Shown one piece after another: positions 25,129 to 34,020 of a DNA stretch of 64,000 nt. The stretch's first letter is position 1. Every line of letters starts with the position of its first letter. The notes under the pieces were generated by a model. It did no database searches and had not been told where the DNA came from. It saw nothing but the letters and a program-made list of their open reading frames with translations. Source of the stretch: CAMCXE01 sp036520615 (GTDB lineage Bacteria > Pseudomonadota > Gammaproteobacteria > Pseudomonadales > Cellvibrionaceae); the NCBI GenBank assembly GCA_036520615.1, contig DATDJI010000098.1, positions 1 through 64,000 of the forward strand. Direction: 5' to 3'. The position numbers and the translations under genes are program-made.

Positions 25129-25722
25129 ATGAAACACAGGGTGTACACAGCAGGTTTTACACTGATAGAAATGATGGTCACTATTACCATCGCAGGTATT
25201 TTACTCGCCGTAGCCGTACCCTCATTCAAAAGCTTTATCACACGTAATGCAGTGGAGAATTTACAAACTCGTTTTGCCGCCGCCATCACTGCTGCACGTT
25301 CAGAAGCCGCTTCACGCAATACTTTTATAACCATATGTGGTAGCAACAATGGCACCGCCTGTGTTGCAGACCAATGGAAGGCGGGATGGATTGTGTTTGT
25401 TGATAGCAACGCTAATGCCGCCATAGATGCTGCAAATGGAACGGTTCCTGCGGATGAAATTTTGCTACGGTTCCAGAGCGCCAATACCTACCCAATTAAA
25501 TTTCAAAATGAAGCCAATACAGCCATCAATTCTCTTAGCTTTACTAGTCAAGGTTTTGTACGCAACGATGTTCGTGCCTATGCCACATTTTGCTCGCCAG
25601 GCAAAGAAACGACGTTTACTCGCGGCATAACGATAGAGCGCTCAGGCCGAGTTATGAAAGCCACTGAAATCGCCTTTGATACAGGCACCGGAAAAACTGT
25701 AATTGCAATCAACTGTGACTAA
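25129..25722 (+). CDS. Minor type IV pilin, GspH/FimT-FimU type
   Basis: A 197-residue prepilin with a short leader and the class III cleavage/methylation motif AGFTLIEMMVTI: PilD would cut after Gly and methylate Phe, leaving Glu at position 5. A hydrophobic helix follows (TITIAGILLAVAVPSF), then a globular GspH-type domain (ARSEAASRNTFITICGS). Such pilins (FimU/FimT) are part of the priming complex at the pilus tip. First gene of a six-gene run to PilE; PilV follows by six bases. Confidence 0.88.
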   Translation: MKHRVYTAGFTLIEMMVTITIAGILLAVAVPSFKSFITRNAVENLQTRFAAAITAARSEAASRNTFITICGSNNGTACVADQWKAGWIVFVDSNANAAIDAANGTVPADEILLRFQSANTYPIKFQNEANTAINSLSFTSQGFVRNDVRAYATFCSPGKETTFTRGITIERSGRVMKATEIAFDTGTGKTVIAINCD

Positions 25723-25728
25723 AATTTT

Positions 25729-26115
25729 ATGCTAATAAAAACTAATAATAATTTACGCGTGCAAAACGGCTCCTCTCTACTCGAAACAATGGTTTCGCTA
25801 TTTGTGTTAGCTATAGGTCTGCTTGGCACCCTAGCCATGCAAACTAAATCCATACAGCACAACCAAAATTCTTATTCCTACTCTCAGGCTATCATATTGG
25901 CCACTGACTTAAATGAACGCCTTAAAACTGCATCTGATGCGGCTGGCGCCGAAACGCAATGGAAAGAAAATGTGGCTAAATTGTTGCCCAACGGATCTGC
26001 TAATATTTCTCCAAACACTGCCGGCGTTAAGATAATTACGCTTATATTTGCTGAGAGTGCTGCAGGTGAAAGTGCAGCAAAAAGCAAAAATATAGAATTT
26101 AATACCTGGCTATAA
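25729..26115 (+). CDS. pilV: Minor type IV pilin PilV
   Basis: A 128-residue prepilin-like protein with NGSSLLETMVSLFVLAIGLLG, the PilV variant of the cleavage motif: Ser replaces Phe after the cleaved Gly, with Glu at +5. The following QTKSIQHNQNSYSYSQAIILATDLNERLK matches the alpha-helical spine of PilV. It lies between the FimT/FimU-type pilin and PilW, as in other pil minor pilin operons, and would take part in tip assembly and anchoring of PilY1. A little shorter than Pseudomonas PilV. Confidence 0.87.
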   Translation: MLIKTNNNLRVQNGSSLLETMVSLFVLAIGLLGTLAMQTKSIQHNQNSYSYSQAIILATDLNERLKTASDAAGAETQWKENVAKLLPNGSANISPNTAGVKIITLIFAESAAGESAAKSKNIEFNTWL

Positions 26116-26118
26116 CAT

Positions 26119-27222
26119 ATGATTATTAAATTTTATTACTCTAAATTTTCACGTGGTTTTTCTCTTATTGAATTAATGGTGGCCATGCTTATCGGCGTTT
26201 TGGTTTTAGCCGGAGTTATTCAAGTAGTACTTAATAGTAAACGTAGTTTCATGGATAACCAGGAGACGGCATTTATTCAAGATAATACTCGATATGCAAT
26301 GGATATCATCGCTAAGGACTTTCGCGCGGCGGGTTATAAGGGTTGTGCCCGCAACGAGCCCAATATAGTTAATGTCGTTAATAGCGATGTCGCTGCCTCA
26401 ATCGAGGGCGCTTTCGATTTTAATACCAAGCCAGTTTCAGGGAAGGAATCAACATCCAAGGCAGATTTTAAAGATGACAAATTGACTTTCCTTCCCGCCA
26501 ATGCGTTGCCCGACTCCATAACTCTGCGCACCGTAGCCAACGAGAACGAAGCGACACTTCGATCACACAATCCCGCTTCAAAAACCATCACCACATGGCA
26601 GACTGCTGAATATTCCGCTGGAACCCCGTTGATGATAGTTGACGCCAATTGCCAAAATATTGCTCTTCTACTTGCGAATGCTGCAGAAGATGAAGAAGCG
26701 GCTTCTTCTGAAGCAAGCACAGAAATAAAATACACTAATAAAAACTGCGGCGATGGTGGACTCATTTCCATTGAGGAATTCGATTGCAGCTCAGGTGGCA
26801 AAACAAATAAAGTGAAGTCTTTAAGTCCTGGGTCAAAAATATTTCCATATGTAGTTAACACCTATTTTATAGGCAAATCCAATGCTGCAATAAATGAAAC
26901 CATGCCGGCTCTTAAGCGAGAATATTTGCGAATGGAAAAAGGCGTACCTACGTACAGCACGGAAGAAATTGCTCAGGGCGTTGAAGATATGCAAATTACC
27001 TATGGATTAGACGAAGATCGAAATGGCACTGTTGACGAGGACAAATTTATTAAGGCAAGTGAGGTTACAGCAGCTCAATGGAGCAGAGTAATTGCGATAC
27101 ATATTGAACTAACCCTGCGCTCTAACCTACCTGTAAATGCTGCTGTAGGTGATGACGGTGGCTTTTTACGTAAAAAGGTTGCGTCCACGATTAGTCTTAG
27201 AAATTTGGATACGTCATCATGA
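26119..27222 (+). CDS. pilW: Minor type IV pilin PilW
   Basis: A 367-residue prepilin with cleavage motif RGFSLIELMVAMLIG and a long hydrophobic helix. The segment NTRYAMDIIAKDFRAAGYKGC is characteristic of PilW. The C-terminal part, with GVEDMQITYGLDEDRNGTVDED and a final LRNL, matches family architecture. It helps form the pilus-priming subcomplex. The stop overlaps the ATG of pilX by four bases (ATGA). Confidence 0.9.
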   Translation: MIIKFYYSKFSRGFSLIELMVAMLIGVLVLAGVIQVVLNSKRSFMDNQETAFIQDNTRYAMDIIAKDFRAAGYKGCARNEPNIVNVVNSDVAASIEGAFDFNTKPVSGKESTSKADFKDDKLTFLPANALPDSITLRTVANENEATLRSHNPASKTITTWQTAEYSAGTPLMIVDANCQNIALLLANAAEDEEAASSEASTEIKYTNKNCGDGGLISIEEFDCSSGGKTNKVKSLSPGSKIFPYVVNTYFIGKSNAAINETMPALKREYLRMEKGVPTYSTEEIAQGVEDMQITYGLDEDRNGTVDEDKFIKASEVTAAQWSRVIAIHIELTLRSNLPVNAAVGDDGGFLRKKVASTISLRNLDTSS

Positions 27223-27890
27223 AACTAATTAACCTTCAGCAGGGCGCAGCCCTTGTTGTAAGCCTAGTAATACTGGCGGTTGTCACTTTGATTGGTGTTG
27301 CAGCCATGCAAAATTCATCGCTGGAATTAAAACTCGTGGCCAGTACTAAAGACCGCGCAACAGCTTTTCAAGCAGCTGAAGCGGCCTTAGCACTTTACGA
27401 AAAGACGTTAGAAGATACTCCGCCGCAGCTTGCATACTTATCTAATGACTGCAATGACAGAGTTGCTGATAAAAGCAAATGCTTTGTAGACTGCGCCAAT
27501 TCAGCAGCGCAAAAAAAAGGCTTTTGTTTTCAAGGTACATATATAAATGGTCAGGGCAAAGCGAGTTGCTCCCTTGCAAATAGGACCCCCCTTGATCCAG
27601 TGAGTGAAATTCACAACGACAATGCAATTTCACAGACTACAGGGATACTAGCAAAACAAGACGATAAGGAATCACCAGTTAAAATTCTTGTTGAGTTTTT
27701 ATGCTTCGTAGAAAAGCCTAATATTTCTAACAATAGCGCTCGCGCTAGCAGCGAAGAAAATAGTGCATCCAATTCTATTGAAGCATTGAACGCACAATTA
27801 GCGCCTCTATTCCGTCTCACTGCCGTAGCTGAGGGTGATGCCAAACGCTCCCACATAGTAGTGCAAACCACTTTTCGTTTAGCAGAATAA
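27219..27890 (+). CDS. pilX: Minor type IV pilin assembly protein PilX
   Basis: A 223-residue protein with an N-terminal QQGAALVVSLVILAVVTLIGVAAMQNS, the PilX form of the prepilin segment, followed by LELKLVASTKDRATAFQAAEAAL, a PilX signature. The body is Ser/Asn-rich with several cysteines. In other species PilX links the minor pilins to the adhesin PilY1, which is encoded next. Starts inside the pilW stop codon. Confidence 0.9.
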   Translation: MKLINLQQGAALVVSLVILAVVTLIGVAAMQNSSLELKLVASTKDRATAFQAAEAALALYEKTLEDTPPQLAYLSNDCNDRVADKSKCFVDCANSAAQKKGFCFQGTYINGQGKASCSLANRTPLDPVSEIHNDNAISQTTGILAKQDDKESPVKILVEFLCFVEKPNISNNSARASSEENSASNSIEALNAQLAPLFRLTAVAEGDAKRSHIVVQTTFRLAE

Positions 27891-27903
27891 CAAGGTATAT
27901 AAA

Positions 27904-30900
27904 ATGAAATACCTAATTACGCCTCTATTTTATTCGCTCGCTATATTAAGCGTGCCAGCTACTGCCGCTATTTCTTCATCGGATTCTAGTCAATTACCAC
28001 CTGGGCTTTTACAAAATAACGCCCCGCCAGTAGTGATGCTCACGATGCCAAAAGATCATCAATTATTTTTTAAGGCCTACAGTGATTACGAAGATCTTGA
28101 TGGCGGTGACGTTGAAACTACTTTCAAACCAACCATTGAATACGTTGGCTATTTTGATAATAAGCTTTGCTATGAATATAATTCAGTAAATGGATGGCTT
28201 GAACCGAAAACTGAAGTTTATTCCGAAACTATAACTGTCGGAAGCGAGCAGCGTACTGCTTGGTATTGCAACAAAAATGGAACCAAATATTGGAGTGGTA
28301 ATTTTTTGAACTGGGCCAGCATGACCCGCATAGATATACTGCGGCAAACATTTTATGGCGGTAAACGTGTAAACCCTCAGCCCTCGAATATCGACGGAGT
28401 ACTGCTTGAACGCAGCCACATACCAGGCGACGCCCATAGTTTTGCAAAATATTATGACAAAGCTGACCTACCTCAACTAACCCCTTACCCCCCTAGTGAC
28501 GACCTGTCTTGCCCTTCGACAAGTAAAAACACGCAGAAATGTAGTATGGTTCAGAAAGGCATTACGCTGTGTAATACAACTTATAACAGCACTACTGCAG
28601 AGGGAGCCGTCAGTGAAGGCACTTTAGGGCTGACTAATGATTTTTTATTATCACAAAACACCGAAAATAGGCCATTAATTCGTGTTGCACGAGGTAACTT
28701 TTCTCTCTGGGCTGCGGGAGAACGCATACAGTGTAAATATTGGGAAAGCCTTGAACTGAATGGCGGTACGAGCAATATAACAAACGAGTTGTCCGATCCT
28801 GCCAATAGTGCAAAGTTAAATTCGGGTGATATATCCCAGGCGTATAATAAACTAATGGAAGATTTGTTCCCTACGGTGGCCAGTCAACCTGGTTATTATT
28901 TTTTCCACGATAGTCCGTCGGTTAATACTAATAAAGAGGGCGGTAAATACGTCGCCAAGTACGAACCCGATTATTCAAAAAAGAACTACACTCAAAAGCT
29001 GGTAGACCTACAAGCTCGTGTCATAGCCTGTCCTTCAACCATTCCAAGAGAGTTACCATCTTCTTCCATCTGCACACTTTATGGTTCCAAGTACAAACCC
29101 ACCGGCCTGTTGCAAAGTACTGACCCTAAAATAGCTCAAGTTCAATGGGGTTTAATTAGCGGTAGTTTTAAAAGTAACATAACTGGCGGCACACTGCGTC
29201 GGCATGTTGGACCAATCAGCAATGAAATAGATAAAGACGGTGAGTTCAATTACATCAAGTCGACAGCTAAGGACGATGGAGGGATTATCGCGTTTTTAGA
29301 TAATTTACGCATAGTGAATTGGGGCTACTACAAGAATCCAGATTCACCTGCCAATACAAGCACCCCCAATAGTCAAAAAAGTTCATACGTTGGCTGGGAT
29401 GGTGATAACTGTGGTGCCGCTGCCAATAGTTTTCCTTGGGGAAAGCTTGCTAGTTTTGGCAATGGGTCTTGTGTCAGTTGGGGCAATCCGTTGTCCGAAA
29501 TTCTTCTGGACGCATACAACTACCTGGCCGGAAAAACTGCTCACAGCAGGCCTCTTGATGAAAATTTTTTCACCAATTCCGTCGCTAAACGAGCAATGAC
29601 GAGTTTGGAGTGGACGGATAATCCTTTGGCTAAATCGCCAACAGATAAGAGCAGTTTAAAGAAATGCTCAAATCTAAACGTCCTAGCCATAAATGGTAGT
29701 ACCACGTCCTGGGACAAGAACGACATAACAGATTTTGGAAGCCTGACCACAGCAGAAATTGAAAAAAATACAAATATAATTGGCAGTCAAGATTTAAAGG
29801 GCCAATATTTCATACCCGTTAAAGTTGACGATACCTCTTCAGTATGTAAACCCGGGACAATTAAGAATCTAACCGATGTAACAGGTACATGTCCTGATGC
29901 GCCGTCATTAGCAGGGGGCTACCTAATGGCCGGAATGGCTTACAAAGCCCATATTACTCCCAAAATTAATCCTAATGGTTACGACTCAAGCATCAAAACC
30001 TTAGCTGTGTCATTGGCGATGGGTGAAGCAAAGATAGGAATAAATACCAACAATGTTGACGGTGACGACGTAGTTATACTGCCATCGTGCTTAAACAAAT
30101 CCAAAATTAACTCTGTAGGTATGGGGACTTGCGCAATAGTTGATTTTAAAATTCTCGAACGTGATAAAACATCTGGTACCTATTTAATTATTTGGGAGGA
30201 CTCTCAACAGGGTTCAGATTTTGACCAGGATGCCACTCAAGTAATTAGATATAGTTTTGACGGATCAAAGCTCAAAGTTACCAACAAAGTGTTAAGTGAA
30301 TCCACAGGGGACGACGTGGAACTGGGCTATACAATTTCTGGCCTGACCGCAAATGAAGGGCCTAACGGGTTTATAGATATTCACAGTAATACCTCAGCCG
30401 AATCAATCTATACACCTGGGCCGTCGACTAATAAAGTACTTGAATCACCGCTTTTTTATGCAGCCAAATGGGGTGGTTTTAAAGATAAAGCCCAAAAAGA
30501 TACATCAGGAAAGGATGTTTTTGACCAAATGCCTATGGATAAATCTGAATATGATGTTCGCGATAGTAAAACTCGTGAAAACAAGCCCGACGGCATACCA
30601 GACAATTATCTGGAAGTTGTAAATCCAGTAACACTTACGAAAGATATTAAAGATTTACTCCAGCCTGCTAGCCCTGCGGTATTCACCTACGCGGCCATAG
30701 GTTCGGTTAACACCCTAGACGATGGCACGGGCTTAAGTATTTCAGCTTTATTTCGTCCAGATTTAGAACTTGACCTTAGCAGCAGTGAAAAGCCTGTTAG
30801 TTGGCTGGGCTCACTCGCTGCATACGGAAGGGATGCTGCTGGCAACCTCTTAGATAGCTATGGGAAAACCATTACCTTTAAAACAGAATTAGATGACAAA

Positions 30901-32886
30901 GGCACACCGGTCACCTATGCGAATGAAAACCCCATTAGCGCTCTTGACTTCAGCAGCCCAATCTGGAGTGCAGAAAAAAATCTCGCAAAAATTACAGATT
31001 ACACAACTCAGGTAACCTATACCGATGACCGAATAAAAGGGCGTTATATTTTTACAGCCTTGGATGCAAATAATGACGGTCTTATCACTTTAGCGGACTC
31101 CACTACTACTCATGTTCCTTTTGACACCACAGAAGGTTTTCCAGCAACCGATACGACAAAACGAGCACGTTGGCTAGACACCACTGCGGGCACCGAAACC
31201 GATTTGGTAAATTATATTCGCGGGCAGGAAAATAATAATTACCGCAGTCGCAGGTTAGATTTTATTGCCAACTACAGCGATAAAAAAGACGGCGAGACGG
31301 ATACCAAAGAACCTTGGTTATTAGGCGATATTATTAATTCTTCGCCTTTGATCGTAGGCGCACCCAAAGCAGGTTATGACCGTGATTACGGAGATGAAAC
31401 CTATAATGCATTTCGTGAACACTATAAAAACCGAAGGAATGTGGCTTATGTCGGCGCCAACGACGGTATGTTACACGCGTTTGCAGTAAATACAGCCGGC
31501 CCCTATACAGCTGGCGACGAACTCTGGGGCTATATACCATTTAATTTATTACCTCATGTGAAATGGCTAGCCGAAAAAGATTACCACCACAATTATTATG
31601 TGGATGGCCGCGTTAAGTTTTATGATGTGAATATTTTTGACGAGAAGGATACCGACCATCCCGGTGGTTGGGGTACGCTATTGGTTGTTACTATGCGTAC
31701 GGGCGGCAAAGCCTACCCTATTGATGCTGATGGTGATGGAACATCGGAGCACAATCTACGTTCGGCCATTATCCTCATGGATGTGACCAATCCAGAAAAG
31801 CCTCCGACGTTAATCGCAGAAATTCCTCTGCCAGATGCGAGCTTTACCACAGTAAATCCAGACATTGTTAAATTTCGCGAACGCGATACTGACGGCAAAT
31901 TTACAACTAACAATTGGTATTTGGCAGTTGCCACTGGCGTAACAGATCCCAAAGATTTCACTAGTAATTTAATTCCAAAATTATATTTATTTGATTTGTC
32001 CGTAGGAAAAATGTCTTGGGTGAATTCAGCGGGTACAGCGATCGGTTCTACGCAAGGTTGGGTCGGCGGTATTAATTCCCGTGACTGGGACGGTGATTAT
32101 AAAGACGATTACATATATTTCGGCACTGTAGAAGGAACGCCTGTAGCACCGAGTGGGCAGTTGTATCGTACGAAGGTCAATGTTGATGGTACTGTCGCCA
32201 CACCCGCAAAAGTGCTCGATATAGGTACTGACAAACGTGCGTTCGCCGCCACACCGTTTACAGTCGTGGACAAAAAGGGGAAATATTGGGTTTTTGCCGG
32301 TACAGGTCGTTATTTTGTCGACGATGACAACCTATACAACAATAATCAAAATACTTATTACGCCGTGAAAGAGCCTGTTGATACAGCTGGCGATATTAAG
32401 GTGAGCACTGCAAAGACAAGCCTAGTGAACCTTACAGGAATTAATGTACAAAAAAACGAGGCAGCTTTGATTGGCGGCGGTACTATCGCGAATCGGAAAG
32501 ATCTTGAAACGAAAATCCGCGATGCCAGTGGGTGGTTTTTCGATCTTGAAACTGTGAATTCGCGCAATTACACATCAACCATACTAGTGAATAACGTCCT
32601 AGTGTTTAATACATATGAACCTGGCGATGCCTGCAGCCCCTACGGATACTCGAGTCAATATCAGCTGGACTTCTTCTCAGGTCTTCCTAGGGCTATCCGT
32701 AACAGTACAAGTATAGAAAAATTAGATAAGTCTCGTAAAATTGGCGATGGCGCGGCTTCTGATCCGTCACCTGGCAACAAAACAACGACTGGTACTTCGC
32801 TAGGCGGTATTGATATAAGTGAAATAGCGCCCGCAACTGCACGTAGCTCACGCCAATCCTGGCGCGAGCTACCTTTCAGCCGATAG
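27904..32886 (+). CDS. pilY1: Type IV pilus tip adhesin/biogenesis factor PilY1
   Basis: A very large exported protein (1660 residues) with a signal peptide ending near ATAAIS. The N-terminal ~1000 residues are poorly conserved, with FLNWASMTRIDILRQTFYGGKR as the recognisable PilY1 element. The C-terminal third is the PilC/PilY1 beta-propeller: WLLGDIINSSPLIVG, RRNVAYVGANDGMLHAF, LWGYIPFNLLPHVK, YYVDGRVKFYDV. Two EF-hand-like calcium loops are visible, DANNDGLITL (from residue 1054) and DADGDGTSE (from 1274); calcium binding by such loops controls pilus extension and retraction in Pseudomonas. It is longer than P. aeruginosa PilY1 (about 1160), mostly N-terminally. Confidence 0.93.
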   Translation: MKYLITPLFYSLAILSVPATAAISSSDSSQLPPGLLQNNAPPVVMLTMPKDHQLFFKAYSDYEDLDGGDVETTFKPTIEYVGYFDNKLCYEYNSVNGWLEPKTEVYSETITVGSEQRTAWYCNKNGTKYWSGNFLNWASMTRIDILRQTFYGGKRVNPQPSNIDGVLLERSHIPGDAHSFAKYYDKADLPQLTPYPPSDDLSCPSTSKNTQKCSMVQKGITLCNTTYNSTTAEGAVSEGTLGLTNDFLLSQNTENRPLIRVARGNFSLWAAGERIQCKYWESLELNGGTSNITNELSDPANSAKLNSGDISQAYNKLMEDLFPTVASQPGYYFFHDSPSVNTNKEGGKYVAKYEPDYSKKNYTQKLVDLQARVIACPSTIPRELPSSSICTLYGSKYKPTGLLQSTDPKIAQVQWGLISGSFKSNITGGTLRRHVGPISNEIDKDGEFNYIKSTAKDDGGIIAFLDNLRIVNWGYYKNPDSPANTSTPNSQKSSYVGWDGDNCGAAANSFPWGKLASFGNGSCVSWGNPLSEILLDAYNYLAGKTAHSRPLDENFFTNSVAKRAMTSLEWTDNPLAKSPTDKSSLKKCSNLNVLAINGSTTSWDKNDITDFGSLTTAEIEKNTNIIGSQDLKGQYFIPVKVDDTSSVCKPGTIKNLTDVTGTCPDAPSLAGGYLMAGMAYKAHITPKINPNGYDSSIKTLAVSLAMGEAKIGINTNNVDGDDVVILPSCLNKSKINSVGMGTCAIVDFKILERDKTSGTYLIIWEDSQQGSDFDQDATQVIRYSFDGSKLKVTNKVLSESTGDDVELGYTISGLTANEGPNGFIDIHSNTSAESIYTPGPSTNKVLESPLFYAAKWGGFKDKAQKDTSGKDVFDQMPMDKSEYDVRDSKTRENKPDGIPDNYLEVVNPVTLTKDIKDLLQPASPAVFTYAAIGSVNTLDDGTGLSISALFRPDLELDLSSSEKPVSWLGSLAAYGRDAAGNLLDSYGKTITFKTELDDKGTPVTYANENPISALDFSSPIWSAEKNLAKITDYTTQVTYTDDRIKGRYIFTALDANNDGLITLADSTTTHVPFDTTEGFPATDTTKRARWLDTTAGTETDLVNYIRGQENNNYRSRRLDFIANYSDKKDGETDTKEPWLLGDIINSSPLIVGAPKAGYDRDYGDETYNAFREHYKNRRNVAYVGANDGMLHAFAVNTAGPYTAGDELWGYIPFNLLPHVKWLAEKDYHHNYYVDGRVKFYDVNIFDEKDTDHPGGWGTLLVVTMRTGGKAYPIDADGDGTSEHNLRSAIILMDVTNPEKPPTLIAEIPLPDASFTTVNPDIVKFRERDTDGKFTTNNWYLAVATGVTDPKDFTSNLIPKLYLFDLSVGKMSWVNSAGTAIGSTQGWVGGINSRDWDGDYKDDYIYFGTVEGTPVAPSGQLYRTKVNVDGTVATPAKVLDIGTDKRAFAATPFTVVDKKGKYWVFAGTGRYFVDDDNLYNNNQNTYYAVKEPVDTAGDIKVSTAKTSLVNLTGINVQKNEAALIGGGTIANRKDLETKIRDASGWFFDLETVNSRNYTSTILVNNVLVFNTYEPGDACSPYGYSSQYQLDFFSGLPRAIRNSTSIEKLDKSRKIGDGAASDPSPGNKTTTGTSLGGIDISEIAPATARSSRQSWRELPFSR

Positions 32887-32894
32887 GTTAAGTT

Positions 32895-33317
32895 ATGCAT
32901 AAATATTCAGGTTTTACTTTAATTGAGGTAATGGTGACGGTTTTAATCGTCGCCATATTGGCTGCTATTGCGATGCCTAATTACAGCCAATACGTACAGA
33001 AGACACGGCGTGCAGACGCGCAAGAAAAATTATTGGATATGGCGGCGCAACAAGAGCGTTGGTTCTTCACAAAAAATCAATATACCAATAATGTTGCTGA
33101 CATCGGCGGAGCTAACTCTAAGGACGGTTACTATACGGTGGCAATTTCAGGCACCGGTGTCGCACCGTTTACCACTTACACAATAACCGCAACACCTGTT
33201 GCAACTAAATCTCAGTCTAGCGACAGTTCATGCACGAGCTTTACGATAGATAACACCGGAGCGAAAAAAGCTTTTAAGGGAGGCGATGAAACTACGGGTA
33301 CCTGCTGGCAAAAATAG
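32895..33317 (+). CDS. pilE: Minor type IV pilin PilE
   Basis: A 140-residue prepilin: MHKYSGFTLIEVMVTVLIVAILAAIAMPNYSQYVQKTRRADAQ contains the cleavage motif and the pilin spine. The globular part has a Cys pair (DSSCTSF, TGTCWQK) for the C-terminal D-loop disulfide. Position after pilY1 matches PilE, a minor pilin connecting the priming complex to the PilA shaft. A strong terminator follows directly. Confidence 0.9.
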   Translation: MHKYSGFTLIEVMVTVLIVAILAAIAMPNYSQYVQKTRRADAQEKLLDMAAQQERWFFTKNQYTNNVADIGGANSKDGYYTVAISGTGVAPFTTYTITATPVATKSQSSDSSCTSFTIDNTGAKKAFKGGDETTGTCWQK

Positions 33318-33339
33318 TCTTTCGATTAAACATAGAAAT

Positions 33340-33382
33340 AAAAAGGCTCAGCCTCAACATCCTATTGAGGCTGAGCCTTTTT
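33340..33382 (+). terminator. Strong intrinsic terminator of the pil operon
   Basis: An 18-bp perfect stem (AAAAAGGCTCAGCCTCAA paired with its complement at 33365-33382) closes a 7-nt loop and ends in five T. Because A precedes it, it could also terminate minus-strand transcription coming from the DUF934 gene. Confidence 0.92.
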
Positions 33383-33525
33383 AATTACGCAGAGTTAGAA
33401 ACTCGTGATTATTTATTATTCATCGCTCTCGGAAAAGAGACCGGCGATTGCACAATTTGATCAATAGTCTGACTTTTGCAAAAGACCGAATTACATAATT
33501 AAATTATTATCTCCGATAAAATTTA

Positions 33526-34020
33526 TTAGCGCCTACGAAACAACGGCCTAGGCTCATCCACAGCCGCTTGATAATAATCCGTTAACAATCCAAAGGTCGT
33601 TTTGTAAGAGTCTAAATCTGCTTCTTCAGGAACTAGATAAGCATCAAAACCACAGCGCTTCATCATAAAAACCTGATCCTGAAAAAACTGACCAATGGCT
33701 CTTAACTCACCGTCATAATTTTTCTGCTCTCGCAATTGGCGCGCTAAGGAAAATCCTCGTCCATCCATAAAAGCTGGGAATTTAATGGCAATTACTGGAA
33801 TGTTTTTTAATACGCTAGGCAATTGATCCAAATTGTTATCAACCGCAAGCCAGACGCCACAGATTTTTCCTGACTGTGTAGCTTGCGGCCAGTCGTTTAC
33901 GTGTACCAGTGTGTAGTCACTAATAATTTCAGCGGCGCCCTCTTCTGCAATTATCCATGGATTGGGAATAAATTCGCCGTGTTTAAGCAGCTTGAAGCCC
34001 TGATTAATGAGTTCTGACAT
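33526..34020 (-). CDS. DUF934 protein associated with sulfite reductase
   Basis: With ATG 34020, preceded by a clear AAGGAG, the protein has 164 residues. The DUF934 core is obvious: IKFPAFMDGRGFSLARQLRE, then YDGELRAIGQFFQDQ and MKRCGFDAY. Members of this family are encoded next to cysI-type reductases and are thought to assist them; the biochemical role is not settled. Its start overlaps the end of the upstream reductase gene by 17 bases, so the two are translationally coupled. No signal peptide. Confidence 0.9.
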   Translation of the reverse strand: MSELINQGFKLLKHGEFIPNPWIIAEEGAAEIISDYTLVHVNDWPQATQSGKICGVWLAVDNNLDQLPSVLKNIPVIAIKFPAFMDGRGFSLARQLREQKNYDGELRAIGQFFQDQVFMMKRCGFDAYLVPEEADLDSYKTTFGLLTDYYQAAVDEPRPLFRRR

